A DNA stretch of 64,000 bases from Hymenobacter metallilatus. Its GTDB lineage: Bacteria; Bacteroidota; Bacteroidia; Cytophagales; Hymenobacteraceae. Shown here piece after piece: positions 51,446 through 59,570 of this stretch. The stretch spans positions 372,001 through 436,000 of the forward strand of contig NZ_RWIS01000003.1 in NCBI RefSeq assembly GCF_003944705.1, written 5' to 3'. The notes under the pieces were generated by a model, which worked only from the letters and a program-made list of their open reading frames with translations, was not told where the DNA came from and searched no databases. Within the stretch, counting starts at the first letter, position 1; each line of letters opens with the position of its first letter. The position numbers and the translations under genes are program-made.

Positions 51446-52669
51446 ATGAAAAAGTGCTTATTCCTGCTGTCCTCACTGGCAGTATCCTCAGTGGCAATAG
51501 CACAAACTAATTTTCAACCCGGTTATGTAGTACCCCTGAGTGGCGACACGCTACGGGGGGAGGTAGACTCGCGGGGCGAGCTGCGGGGCGCAACGCTGTG
51601 TCGGTTCCGGGCTTCCGCCCAGGCAGATGCCACCGAATACAAACCGGGCGAAATCAGGGGGTATGGCTTCGATGCCGGCAACTCGTACCGAACGGCAATG
51701 CTGCCAAACGCTGCCCGTACACCAGCCTTTTTGCAGGTACTGGCCGACGGAAAGCTGACGTTGCTGCGGTATACCAACGAAAACGAGAACAAGCAGTATT
51801 ATGCTCAAACAGCCAGCGCACCATTGCTACAGCCGTTGATACAGCGCGATACAATTGTACTGCAGATCAATCCGCAAACTCAGGCCGAAAATAGGGTCAG
51901 CACCCGGGTTTATCCGTTCCGTAATGTGCTGTGGCAGCTTATGGCCGACTGCCCAACGGTGCAAACTTCCTTAACTCGTCTAGAGCTCCAGGAGGCGCGC
52001 CTGGTGAAAACGGTTACCGCCTACAATACCTGTGTTGGCGGCCCGCAATACGTCATTCGCAAGCAAACCAATAAGGTTCGGGTTGGCGTTTTTGCAGGGG
52101 TCTATCGGGCCAATGTCACGTACAAGGACGACAAACAGTATTTTGATCTTACCTCCGATGCGTTGCCCTCATTTGGCCTGGCACTGCACCTGAAGCCCGC
52201 CAGCTTCAATCCTCATCTTTCGCTGCTGGCAGAGCTGTGGTTTACCCGGCAGAAATATAGCACTACCTACGATGGCGTGGGGCCGCTGGGCCCTGGCTAT
52301 GAGCGCACGTTGAAAGTGGATATTGCCTCTATTGGTGTGCCTCTGTTACTACGGTATAGCCTCACGAAAGGCATCGTTCGGCCGTATGTGCAAGCCGGAT
52401 TTGTGTTCAAGCAGAATATCAAGAACGAGGCGGAGAAATCAGATTATCTGCCTCGCTTCTCCTCCGACCGAACTACCACTGCCATAGATTTGAAGTCCTA
52501 CAACATTGGCGGCTTGTTTGGAGTTGGGGTTACTATTCCAACGGGCTCCAAAGGCAGCATCAACCTGGAGGGCCGGCTGGATAAGCTCGACAGTACTTCC
52601 TCGGCCGCGGGCATTATCTCCAACTCGCGCGGGTTGTCGTTGCTGGCCGGGTACACGTTCGGTCAGTAG
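51446..52669 (+). CDS. PorT-like outer-membrane beta-barrel protein
   Basis: A 407-residue exported protein. Signal MKKCLFLLSSLAVSSVAIAQ, then a roughly 180-residue N-terminal region found in Hymenobacter-type hypothetical proteins (YVVPLSGDTLRGEVDSRGE; a Cys pair in MADCPTVQTSL and YNTCVGGPQYVI), followed by a PorT/OmpW-like barrel from about residue 205 (VRVGVFAGVYRANVTYKDD, SFGLALHLKP, IGVPLLLRYSLTKGIVRPYVQAGFVF) ending LLAGYTFGQ with a C-terminal aromatic pattern. The function is unknown; an OM barrel is confidently inferred. Some codon use is less GC-rich than the neighbours. Confidence 0.82.
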   Translation: MKKCLFLLSSLAVSSVAIAQTNFQPGYVVPLSGDTLRGEVDSRGELRGATLCRFRASAQADATEYKPGEIRGYGFDAGNSYRTAMLPNAARTPAFLQVLADGKLTLLRYTNENENKQYYAQTASAPLLQPLIQRDTIVLQINPQTQAENRVSTRVYPFRNVLWQLMADCPTVQTSLTRLELQEARLVKTVTAYNTCVGGPQYVIRKQTNKVRVGVFAGVYRANVTYKDDKQYFDLTSDALPSFGLALHLKPASFNPHLSLLAELWFTRQKYSTTYDGVGPLGPGYERTLKVDIASIGVPLLLRYSLTKGIVRPYVQAGFVFKQNIKNEAEKSDYLPRFSSDRTTTAIDLKSYNIGGLFGVGVTIPTGSKGSINLEGRLDKLDSTSSAAGIISNSRGLSLLAGYTFGQ

Positions 52670-52688
52670 GCAAGCACCCTTGCTTCCG

Positions 52689-52747
52689 CGCAGGCCCCGG
52701 CCGGGCCGATACGTTTTATGCATGTGTCGGCCCGGCCGGGGCCTGCG
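52689..52747. repeat. GC-rich hairpin with 21-bp perfect arms
   Basis: CGCAGGCCCCGGCCGGGCCG(A) (52689-52709) and exact inverse (52727-52747), 17-nt A/T-rich centre TACGTTTTATGCATGTG. It follows the barrel gene by 20 bp and could act as its terminator. Confidence 0.85.
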
Positions 52748-52787
52748 GCCTTCGTGGGCCAGCCTGTCAACTCCCGCCTCACTGCCG

Positions 52788-52795
52788 TATCTTTA
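52788..52795 (+). promoter_or_regulatory. probable -7 box before the nucleotidase C-domain gene
   Basis: TATCTTTA (one mismatch to TAnnTTTG), 30 bp before ATG 52825. Confidence 0.4.
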
Positions 52796-52824
52796 CGGCT
52801 TGCTTTCCTCTTTTTCCTGATTCC

Positions 52825-53586
52825 ATGCAGTTTCTTCGTTCCCGCGTAGCAGCGCTGGGCCTGTTGGCAGCAGTGGCAGTGGCTTCATCCTGCCAGCGCG
52901 GTGCTTACGTGCCCAAGGCCCAACTGGCTCCTGTTACAGCTCAGCCCGTAGGCAGCACTTTGGCCGACAATGCCCAGGCCGCGGCCACCATTGCGCCCTA
53001 CCGCCAGCGGGTAACCGAGCAGATGACGGCCGTATTGGGGCAGGCACCGGCCGCCATTACCAAGAACAGCGGCGAGTCGCCCTTGGCCAATTACGTGGGC
53101 GATATTCAGCGGGTACGGGCCAGCCGGGAGCTGGGCAAACCGGTCGATTTGGGCGTAATGTCGAACGGGGGGCTCCGGGCACCGCTACCCGCCGGGGCCG
53201 TTACCATGGGCTCCGTGTTTGAGCTGATGCCCTTCGAAAACGAACTGGTGGTGCTGGATGCCTCCGGGGCGGTGGTGCAGCAGCTGTTCGACTACGCGGC
53301 TCGCATCAAAATGGCTGTTTCAGGTGCTACCTACACCGTTACGGCCGATGGTAAGCCACAGAACATCCTCATCAACGGCCAGCCCTTCGACGCAGCCCGC
53401 ACGTATACCATTGCCATTTCCGACTACCTGGCTGGTGGCGGCGACAATATGGTATTCTTTAAGCCCATTAAGCCCCGGGGTACGGGCGTACTGCTGCGCT
53501 CTGCCATTGCCGAGTACATTCAGGAGCAGACCAGACAGGGCAAATCCATCGAGGCCAAAGTAGAAGGCCGGGTGAAGAGTAACTGA
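52825..53586 (+). CDS. 5'-nucleotidase C-terminal-domain lipoprotein
   Basis: A 253-residue lipoprotein (MQFLRSRVAALGLLAAVAVASSC, lipobox Cys 23) consisting only of the substrate-binding C-terminal domain of UshA-type 5'-nucleotidases: SPLANYVGDIQRVRA, LGVMSNGGLRAPLPAGAVTMGSVFELMPFENELVVLDASG and ISDYLAGGGDNMVFF are diagnostic. The catalytic metallophosphoesterase domain is a separate gene directly downstream (53718), so the enzyme is split. The TGA stop lies in a low-complexity repeat. Confidence 0.9.
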   Translation: MQFLRSRVAALGLLAAVAVASSCQRGAYVPKAQLAPVTAQPVGSTLADNAQAAATIAPYRQRVTEQMTAVLGQAPAAITKNSGESPLANYVGDIQRVRASRELGKPVDLGVMSNGGLRAPLPAGAVTMGSVFELMPFENELVVLDASGAVVQQLFDYAARIKMAVSGATYTVTADGKPQNILINGQPFDAARTYTIAISDYLAGGGDNMVFFKPIKPRGTGVLLRSAIAEYIQEQTRQGKSIEAKVEGRVKSN

Positions 53587-53717
53587 GCAACTGCGTATCT
53601 GAATAATCGTTCTACTGGCGCAAATGACGCAGGTATCCGTTCGATTATTCAATTCGTCAGTCAGTCAAGTGCTTAGCTACTCCATTCTCAGTTACTCAAC
53701 TACTCAGTTACTCTTCC
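53577..53717. repeat. low-complexity inverted element between the two nucleotidase genes
   Basis: Left AGAGTAACTGAGCAACTGCG... including the TGA stop, right ...CAGTTACTCAACTACTCAGT-TACTCTTCC ending at ATG 53718. The outermost words (GAAGAGTAACTGAG) are exact inverses. Core about 40 nt. Related to 3941-4024. Confidence 0.82.
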
Positions 53718-54647
53718 ATGAAGCGTCGCGAATTTCTGAAATATACCGGCCTGGGGGCTGCTTCTGTGGGGCTGCTGGGGGCTGCGGCACTGCCGGCTGC
53801 GGCTGCCGATAAAAAGGCCGTGCGCCTTACCATTCTGCACACCAACGACATGCACTCCCGCATCGAGCCTTTCCCCAGCAATGCGGCTCAGTGGGCGGGC
53901 ATGGGTGGCATGGCCCGGCGCGCTACGCTCATCGAGCAAATCCGGCAGCAGGAGCCCAACGTGCTGCTGCTCGATTCCGGCGACATCTGGCAGGGCACGC
54001 CGTATTTTAACTTCTTCCAGGGGGAGCTGGAGTACAAGCTCATGAGCCAGATGGCTTATGATGCCAGCACCCTCGGCAACCACGACTTCGACAATGGCCT
54101 GGAGGGCCTGCAGAAGCAGCTGCCCAACGCCACGTTTCCCTTCCTGATTGCCAACTACGACTTCTCCCAAACCATTCTGGCGGGCAAGTTTCAGCCGTAT
54201 AAGGTGTTTGAGAAGCAGGGAATCCGCATTGGTGTGTTTGGGCTGGGCATCGAAATGGCCGGACTGGTGGCCGACAAAAACTTTGGAGCCACCAAGTACC
54301 TCGACCCCGTAGCCGTGGCCAAAGACATGGTAACCAAGCTGCGCGGCCCCGAGCGGTGCGACCTGGTTATCTGCTTGTCCCACCTGGGCTACAAGTACGA
54401 GTCGGCCAAGCTCGACGACCGGAAACTGGCGGCCCAGGTTAGCGGCATCGACCTGATCCTGGGGGGGCATACCCACACTTTCCTAGAGAAGCCCGAGCCC
54501 ATTGCCAGCCCCAACGGCCAGCCGACGCTCATCAACCAGGTGGGCTGGTCCGGCATCAACCTGGGCCGCCTCGACTATGCCTTTGAGCACGGTACCCGCC
54601 GCCCCACGGTGGCCGCCTCGGCGGTAGTGCCCATCCGGCAGGCCTAG
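53718..54647 (+). CDS. 5'-nucleotidase catalytic (metallophosphatase) domain protein, Tat-type signal
   Basis: A 309-residue calcineurin-like phosphoesterase equal to the N-terminal half of UshA. The signal MKRREFLKYTGLGAASVGLLGAAALPAAAA has a twin-arginine look (RREFLK). Metal motifs: LTILHTNDMHSR, LLLDSGDIWQG, LGNHDFDNG, CLSHLGYK and GGHTHTFLE. Together with the upstream lipoprotein it would form a two-polypeptide nucleotidase/2',3'-cyclic phosphodiesterase in the periplasm. The order is C-domain gene first, N-domain gene second. Confidence 0.92.
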   Translation: MKRREFLKYTGLGAASVGLLGAAALPAAAADKKAVRLTILHTNDMHSRIEPFPSNAAQWAGMGGMARRATLIEQIRQQEPNVLLLDSGDIWQGTPYFNFFQGELEYKLMSQMAYDASTLGNHDFDNGLEGLQKQLPNATFPFLIANYDFSQTILAGKFQPYKVFEKQGIRIGVFGLGIEMAGLVADKNFGATKYLDPVAVAKDMVTKLRGPERCDLVICLSHLGYKYESAKLDDRKLAAQVSGIDLILGGHTHTFLEKPEPIASPNGQPTLINQVGWSGINLGRLDYAFEHGTRRPTVAASAVVPIRQA

Positions 54648-54961
54648 CCCGGCTGCCTGTGGGCGCTTACCTGGCCGGGCTCCATTCGGGTGGTTTTCCA
54701 TCCTTGGGCCGGGCTGCTTTTAGCATCAGTTTTTTGCGAAAAAAATACCTGACTCCGAAAAAAAATCGTTGAGTCAGATCCAGGCACGGGTGTGAGCGGT
54801 AAGTGGTAAAAGCGTGTAAAATGCAAGAGCCAGAAGTTTTTTTTGTCTCAGGAGTTTTCCACATTTTTGTCTCCCCCTAGAAAAAATGGGTGCCCTCACG
54901 CCCGTTGCCAAGCTGTCGTTTCTCCCATCTGCGCACCAGTTGCTTTTGTCCTATCGTATTG
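54648..54961. other. 314-bp gap upstream of dnaA, possible origin-like features
   Basis: Contains A/T-rich runs (GCGAAAAAAATACC, GAAAAAAAATCG), an inverted pair CTGACTC/GAGTCAG (54749-54755/54771-54777), and one near-consensus DnaA box TTTTCCACA (54855-54863; consensus TTATCCACA). A single box is weak evidence for oriC. No ORF is credible. Confidence 0.35.
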
Positions 54962-56461
54962 ATGCTCAAAGATTGTCGAACCGTATGGGCCAACTGTCTT
55001 CGTGTCATCAAGGCAACGATTGGTGAGCAGAGTTTCCGGACCTGGTTTCAACCCATTGTGCCGGTGCAGCTCCACAATAACATCCTGCTGATTCAGGTAC
55101 CCAGCACCTATTTCTACGAGTTTCTGGAGGAGCACTACGTGGAGGAGCTGAAGCGGGCCATCCACCAGGAGCTGGGGCCCGAGGGGCGCCTGGAGTACAG
55201 CATTGTGGTAGACCAAGGCAATGCCCAGCAGAAACCCCGGACTCTGAACCTGCCTACGGCCCGCAAATCGGCGGGACCAGCCCAGGCCGCTACCCCGGCC
55301 GCCACGGCAATGGCCGCCAGCGCCCTCACGGCCTCGGCCCGCAACGTAGCGGCGGCGGCCGTGTCGCCGGCACCCACGCCCCCCACGCTGCGCAACCCCT
55401 TTGAGGCCAGCAAAACCATTGAGCGGGATTATTTGAAGTCCCAGCTTAACACAACGTACACCTTCGAAAATTATATCGAGGGCGATTGTAACCGCCTGGC
55501 CCGCTCGGCCGGCCTCGCGGTGGCTAACAAGCCCGGTACCACCTCCTTTAACCCATTAATGGTGTACGGGGGCGTGGGCCTGGGTAAAACCCATTTGGTG
55601 CAGGCCATCGGCAACCACATCAAGGCCACCAATACCGACAAGTTCGTGCTCTACGTGTCGGCGGAGAAGTTTACGAACCAGTTCATCGAGAGCCTCCGCT
55701 CCAACCAGGTGCAGGACTTCGCCAACTTCTACCTGCTGGTGGATATCCTGATTCTGGACGACGTGCAGTTTCTGTCGGGCAAGGACAAGACCCAGGAAAT
55801 GTTCTTCCACATTTTCAACCACTTGCACCAGGCCGGTAAGCAAATCGTCATGACCTCCGACCGGCCCCCGCGCGACCTGGTGGGCCTGGAGGACCGGCTG
55901 TTGTCGCGCTTCAAGTGGGGCCTCACCGCCGACCTGCAAAGTCCCGATTTCGAGACGCGCATGGCCATCATTCAGAACAAGATGCAGCAGGATGGTATTG
56001 ACATTCCGCCGCAGGTGGTGGAGTATCTGGCCCATTCCGTGAACACCAACGTGCGGGAGCTGGAGGGTGTGCTGATTTCCCTGGTGGCCCAGAGTAGCCT
56101 CAACCGCCGCGAAATTGACCTGGAAATGGCCAAGCAGGCCCTGCGGCATATTATTGAGGAAGTGGAGGCTGAAGTCAACCTCGACTTCATTCAGAAAACC
56201 TGCGCCGAGTACTTTGGTGTGTCGTTGGAGTTGCTCAAGGCCAAAACCCGCAAGAAGGAAGTGGTAACGGCCCGGCAGGTGGCCATGTACTTTGCCAAGG
56301 AGCACACCACCCATTCCCTTAAAAGCATAGGCCACCACTTTGGGGGCCGCGACCATAGCACCGTCATTCACTCGGTACAAACCGTATCGGACCTGATTGA
56401 CTCGGATAAGTCGTTTCGCAGCACTATTGTGGAGCTACGCAAGAAATTTGCCGGCAAGTAG
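54962..56461 (+). CDS. dnaA: chromosomal replication initiator protein
   Basis: AAA+ initiator that binds DnaA boxes and opens oriC. ATG 54962 (MLKDCRTVWANCLRVIKATIG) gives 499 residues; the track adds 24 unlike residues. Domain I (1-90), an Ala/Pro-rich linker domain II (95-150), AAA+ domain III with Walker A GGVGLGKTH (about 203) and Walker B LILDDVQF, and domain IV with the DNA-binding signature GGRDHSTVIHSVQTV. The upstream gap has one DnaA-box-like site. Followed by a composite palindrome with a terminator-like hairpin. Confidence 0.97.
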   Translation: MLKDCRTVWANCLRVIKATIGEQSFRTWFQPIVPVQLHNNILLIQVPSTYFYEFLEEHYVEELKRAIHQELGPEGRLEYSIVVDQGNAQQKPRTLNLPTARKSAGPAQAATPAATAMAASALTASARNVAAAAVSPAPTPPTLRNPFEASKTIERDYLKSQLNTTYTFENYIEGDCNRLARSAGLAVANKPGTTSFNPLMVYGGVGLGKTHLVQAIGNHIKATNTDKFVLYVSAEKFTNQFIESLRSNQVQDFANFYLLVDILILDDVQFLSGKDKTQEMFFHIFNHLHQAGKQIVMTSDRPPRDLVGLEDRLLSRFKWGLTADLQSPDFETRMAIIQNKMQQDGIDIPPQVVEYLAHSVNTNVRELEGVLISLVAQSSLNRREIDLEMAKQALRHIIEEVEAEVNLDFIQKTCAEYFGVSLELLKAKTRKKEVVTARQVAMYFAKEHTTHSLKSIGHHFGGRDHSTVIHSVQTVSDLIDSDKSFRSTIVELRKKFAGK

Positions 56462-56474
56462 TAGGGTAGTGCCT

Positions 56475-56768
56475 GCGTCATTGCGAGGCATGTGGCGCAT
56501 CAAGCCAGCGCCCGAAGCAATCCGTCCTTTTCAAGGTGACAAGTTCCGACCTATTTTAAAGACCTTGATAGTGGAACGGATGTAGAGACGCGACACTTCG
56601 CGTCTTCCATCAGAACGGCACAGCCGAACCGTTCAACGCCGAGACGCGAAGTATCGCGTCTCGGCTACATACAAAAGCCCCTGCCGTTCCACACAGCAGG
56701 GGCTTTTCACTTTTTTATATTTCTACCTGAGAAAAAGACGGATTGCGTCGTTTTCTCCTCGCAATGAC
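56475..56768. repeat. composite palindrome after dnaA
   Basis: Outer left CGTCATTGCGAGG...CGAAGCAATCCGTC (56475-56524) pairs in parts with GACGGATTGCGTCG...CCTCGCAATGAC at 56738-56768. Inside are a 25-bp imperfect pair GTAGAGACGCGACACTTCGC/...CGCGTCTCGGCTAC (56582-56606/56640-56668) and a hairpin AAAAGCCCCTGC...GCAGGGGCTTTT (56673-56707). Its first 33 nt are shared with 36227-36259, and the inner hairpin is near-identical to that in 20646-20677. Confidence 0.85.
56673..56707. terminator. hairpin likely to terminate dnaA transcription
   Basis: Perfect 12-bp stem AAAAGCCCCTGC/GCAGGGGCTTTT with 11-nt loop; A/T runs on both sides make it bidirectional. It sits inside the composite palindrome. 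Confidence 0.6.
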
Positions 56769-56793
56769 ACTTAACTCAGCCGCTCATTCACTG

Positions 56794-57273
56794 CTACTGC
56801 ACGTCGCGCAGGGCGATGTTGTGCTTGGCAGCAAAAGCGCGTACCTGCTCACGCATGATGCGCTTGCGCTTGGCTCCTTTCACCTGACGCAGGCTCAGCG
56901 CATAGGTGCCGCCTTCTTTCAGCTGCAAGCGTAGCTGCTGCGGGGCCAGCTCCAGGCTGGCAATGGTTTCGGCCGGAAAGGCTTGCTTGGGCCGGAACAG
57001 CCCATCTTTATGCACAATGTAGGCAGGCGTAAACTCCAGGTAGCTCTGCGTACCGAAAACGGGGGCGTTATGCACCAGCACGTACCCCACGTACACCAGG
57101 CTGAACAGCAGAAACAGAATGTGCAGAAACTGAAAGTCGCTGGCCCCCGCTCCCGTTACAATAAGCGCCACCGTATAACCAATCCAGAGTAAACCCAGAA
57201 AGAGCTGCCCCCAGAATGGGATGCGCTGCGTATTGGCGGGCTGAAGACGAATGCGGGTAGAGTCAGGGTTCAT
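56794..57273 (-). CDS. hypothetical membrane protein with PH-like C-terminal part
   Basis: A 159-residue protein, not assigned to a family. Start ATG 57273 (MNPDSTRIRLQPANTQRIP). Two membrane helices (LFLGLLWIGYTVALIV, FLHILFLLFSLVYVGYVLV) are followed by a strand-rich cytoplasmic part (YLEFTPAYIVHKDGLFRPKQAFPAETIASLELAPQQLRLQLKEGGTYALSL) of bacterial PH-like appearance, similar in layout to the AT-rich gene at 46697 though not in sequence. It is preceded by a -7 box TACTTTTG (57307-57300). Confidence 0.7.
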   Translation of the reverse strand: MNPDSTRIRLQPANTQRIPFWGQLFLGLLWIGYTVALIVTGAGASDFQFLHILFLLFSLVYVGYVLVHNAPVFGTQSYLEFTPAYIVHKDGLFRPKQAFPAETIASLELAPQQLRLQLKEGGTYALSLRQVKGAKRKRIMREQVRAFAAKHNIALRDVQ

Positions 57274-57299
57274 AGAGGCAGTAAAGTCGCTAGGGCCCG

Positions 57300-57307
57300 C
57301 AAAAGTA
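57300..57307 (-). promoter_or_regulatory. -7 box for the membrane protein gene
   Basis: TACTTTTG on the minus strand, a full TAnnTTTG match, 27 bp before ATG 57273. No convincing -33 was seen. Directly upstream is low-complexity GGAGTTGGCAGTTAGGAGTT (57308-57327). Confidence 0.45.
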
Positions 57308-57446
57308 AGGAGTTGGCAGTTAGGAGTTGCATACTGCCAGGAGAACAGCATTGTGTGGAGAAATACATTCCTGAGAATTAGTATTCTGAATGTAGCGAAG
57401 CCAAGGAATGATGGTTCACGGGCACGACGCGCTGATAGGCAGCCGC

Positions 57447-57875
57447 TTATTTCAGCTTGGCTGAAGCCAGCTCCATTTCGGGCACGGCTTTCAGCAGCAC
57501 CGAAATGGGGCAGTTTTCCTTGGCTTTCTCAGCATACTGCTGAAACTCTTCCTGCGTCAGACCCTCTACCTCGCCTTCGGTAGTCAGGCTGATTTTGACC
57601 ACCTTCGGAGCCTCGCCAGAGGTATCGAGCGTTACCTTCGACTCGGTGCGGATTTGCTTCACCTGCTTGCCATCCTTGGTCAGAATGCTGGTCAGGAACA
57701 TGGTGTAGCAGCCAGCGTGGGCCGCGCCAATCAGCTCCTCGGGGTTGGTGCCCTTCTGGCCCTCAAACCGCGCACCTACCGAATACGGTGCTTGTACGGT
57801 GCCACTCTGGGTGGAAATTTCGCCGCTGCCTTTAATGTCGCCGTTCCAGACGGCCGTGCCACGTTGGTTGATCAT
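57447..57875 (-). CDS. OsmC/Ohr-family peroxiredoxin
   Basis: A 142-residue thiol peroxidase detoxifying organic hydroperoxides. The two catalytic cysteines are present, in GAAHAGCYTMFLTS and ENCPISVLLK. N-terminal GTAVWNGDIKGSGEISTQSG and TNPEELIGAAHAGC place it with OsmC rather than Ohr. Monocistronic, ATG 57875, divergent from GH3. A -7-like TATCTTTT is near 57942-57935. Confidence 0.93.
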   Translation of the reverse strand: MINQRGTAVWNGDIKGSGEISTQSGTVQAPYSVGARFEGQKGTNPEELIGAAHAGCYTMFLTSILTKDGKQVKQIRTESKVTLDTSGEAPKVVKISLTTEGEVEGLTQEEFQQYAEKAKENCPISVLLKAVPEMELASAKLK

Positions 57876-57879
57876 GAGA

Positions 57880-58052
57880 GGAAATGAGATAGTGAAAGGT
57901 GAAGTTGTGCAAAGAAGCAGATACGGAAGCCGGGCGGAAAAGATAGTGTTGCGGCATCAGCCTGCACTAACCAGGAGTGTATCTTTGACAAGCTGTAAGC
58001 GTGAAATTGAACCAGCAGCTCCCTATTTCACCATCTCACTATTTCACCGCTC
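57880..58052. repeat. low-complexity inverted element between osmC-like and GH3 genes
   Basis: Left GAAATGAGATAGTGAAAGGT..., right ATTTCACCATCTCACTATTT-CACCGCTC ending at ATG 58053. The core of about 110 nt holds the GH3 promoter word. The right words equal those of 14132-14158. Confidence 0.75.
57980..57987 (+). promoter_or_regulatory. -7 box for the GH3 gene
   Basis: TATCTTTG, a full match to TAnnTTTG, 65 bp before ATG 58053. The -33 is unclear. Confidence 0.5.
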
Positions 58053-59549
58053 ATGGGCCTGAAATCTACCTTGAGCCAACCTTTGGCCGCCTACATAGTC
58101 CGCCAGTACGCTCAGTGGCAGCAGGACCCCATCGGGACCCAGCAGCGGGTGTTGCGCGGGTTGCTGGCCCAGGGTGCCCGCACGGCTTTCGGCCAGGACC
58201 ATTGCCTACACAACGCCCGCACGGCCCAGGACCTGGCCTGGCAGGTGCCCGTGCGCGACTATGAGGCCTTGAAGCCCTACTTTGAGCGGGTAAAGGCTGG
58301 GGAAGCCAATGTGCTCTGGCCCGGTAAGCCCCTATACTTGGCCAAAACCTCCGGCACCACCTCCGGCGCCAAATACATCCCGCTGACCCGGGACAGCATC
58401 CCCAACCACATCAACGGGGCCCGGGATGCGCTGCTCCACTACGTACACCGTACCGGCAAAAGCCGGTTTCTGGATGGCAAGCTGATGTTTCTGTCGGGCA
58501 GCCCGGAGCTGGAAACAGTGGGCGGCATCCACACGGGCCGCCTCTCTGGCATCGTAAACCACCACGTGCCGGCCTATTTGCGCCGCAACCAGCTGCCCAG
58601 CTACGCTACCAACGTCATTGAAGACTGGGAACAGAAGCTCGACCGGATTGTGGACGAAACCCTGCCCCAGCCTATGACGCTGATTTCGGGGATTCCGCCC
58701 TGGGTGCAGATGTATTTCGACCGTATTGTGCAGCGCACCGGCCGGCCGGTGGGGGAGGTGTTTCCGCAGTTCGATTTGTTCGTGTACGGCGGCGTCAACT
58801 TTGAGCCCTACCGTAAAAAGCTGCTGGAAACCATTGGCCGGCCCGTGGACAGTGTGGAGCTGTTTCCGGCCTCCGAAGGCTTCTTGGCCTTCCAGGACGA
58901 GCCCGGCAACCCCGGCCTGCTGCTGCTGCTGGACGCGGGTATCTTCTATGAGTTCATTCCGGCCGAGCGGTTCTTTGAGAAGAATCCGCCCCGTCTCACC
59001 CTGGCCGATGTGGAGCTGGACCGCCAGTACGCTGTAGTGCTCAGCAGCAACGCCGGCCTCTGGGGGTACTCCCTCGGCGACACGGTGCGCTTCGTGAGCC
59101 GTTACCCGTTTCGGGTGGTAGTTACGGGCCGCATCAAGCATTTTCTATCGGCCTTCGGGGAGCATGTTATTGGGGAAGAAGTTGAGCAGACCCTGCGCGA
59201 GGCCATGCGCCAGCATCCAGAGGTGGAGGTAGTGGAATTCACCGTAGCTCCCCAGGTCAGCGACGACCCCACCGTGCCCTCCCGCCATCAGTGGCTGGTA
59301 GAATTCGCCCGCCCGCCCCACGATGCTGCCGCCTTCGCCGCCGCCCTCGATGCCGGCCTGCGCCAGCGCAACACCTACTACGACGACCTGTTGCGCGGCC
59401 ACATTCTGGCCCCGTTGCAGCTCACGCCGCTGCCGGCCGGTGCCTTCCAGCGCTACATGAAAAGCCAGGGTAAGCTCGGCGGCCAGAACAAAGTGCCCCG
59501 CCTCAGCAACGACCGGGTGCTGGCGGAGGGGTTGGTGGGCGTTGGGTAA
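58053..59549 (+). CDS. GH3-family acyl-adenylate-forming protein
   Basis: A 498-residue protein of the GH3 fold, known in plants for joining amino acids to acyl hormones via an acyl-adenylate; bacterial members are uncharacterised to my knowledge. ATP motif AKTSGTTSGAKYIPLT, then FPQFDLFVYGGVNFEPYRK, ASEGFLAFQDE and the conserved C-terminal block GKLGGQNKVPRLSNDRVLAE. It starts directly after a low-complexity repeat. Its 3' end is of interest because a frameshifted copy of the last block occurs at about 60474-60545. Substrates unknown. Confidence 0.9.
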   Translation: MGLKSTLSQPLAAYIVRQYAQWQQDPIGTQQRVLRGLLAQGARTAFGQDHCLHNARTAQDLAWQVPVRDYEALKPYFERVKAGEANVLWPGKPLYLAKTSGTTSGAKYIPLTRDSIPNHINGARDALLHYVHRTGKSRFLDGKLMFLSGSPELETVGGIHTGRLSGIVNHHVPAYLRRNQLPSYATNVIEDWEQKLDRIVDETLPQPMTLISGIPPWVQMYFDRIVQRTGRPVGEVFPQFDLFVYGGVNFEPYRKKLLETIGRPVDSVELFPASEGFLAFQDEPGNPGLLLLLDAGIFYEFIPAERFFEKNPPRLTLADVELDRQYAVVLSSNAGLWGYSLGDTVRFVSRYPFRVVVTGRIKHFLSAFGEHVIGEEVEQTLREAMRQHPEVEVVEFTVAPQVSDDPTVPSRHQWLVEFARPPHDAAAFAAALDAGLRQRNTYYDDLLRGHILAPLQLTPLPAGAFQRYMKSQGKLGGQNKVPRLSNDRVLAEGLVGVG

Positions 59550-59570
59550 TCTTCTGAGTAGCTCCTTCTG

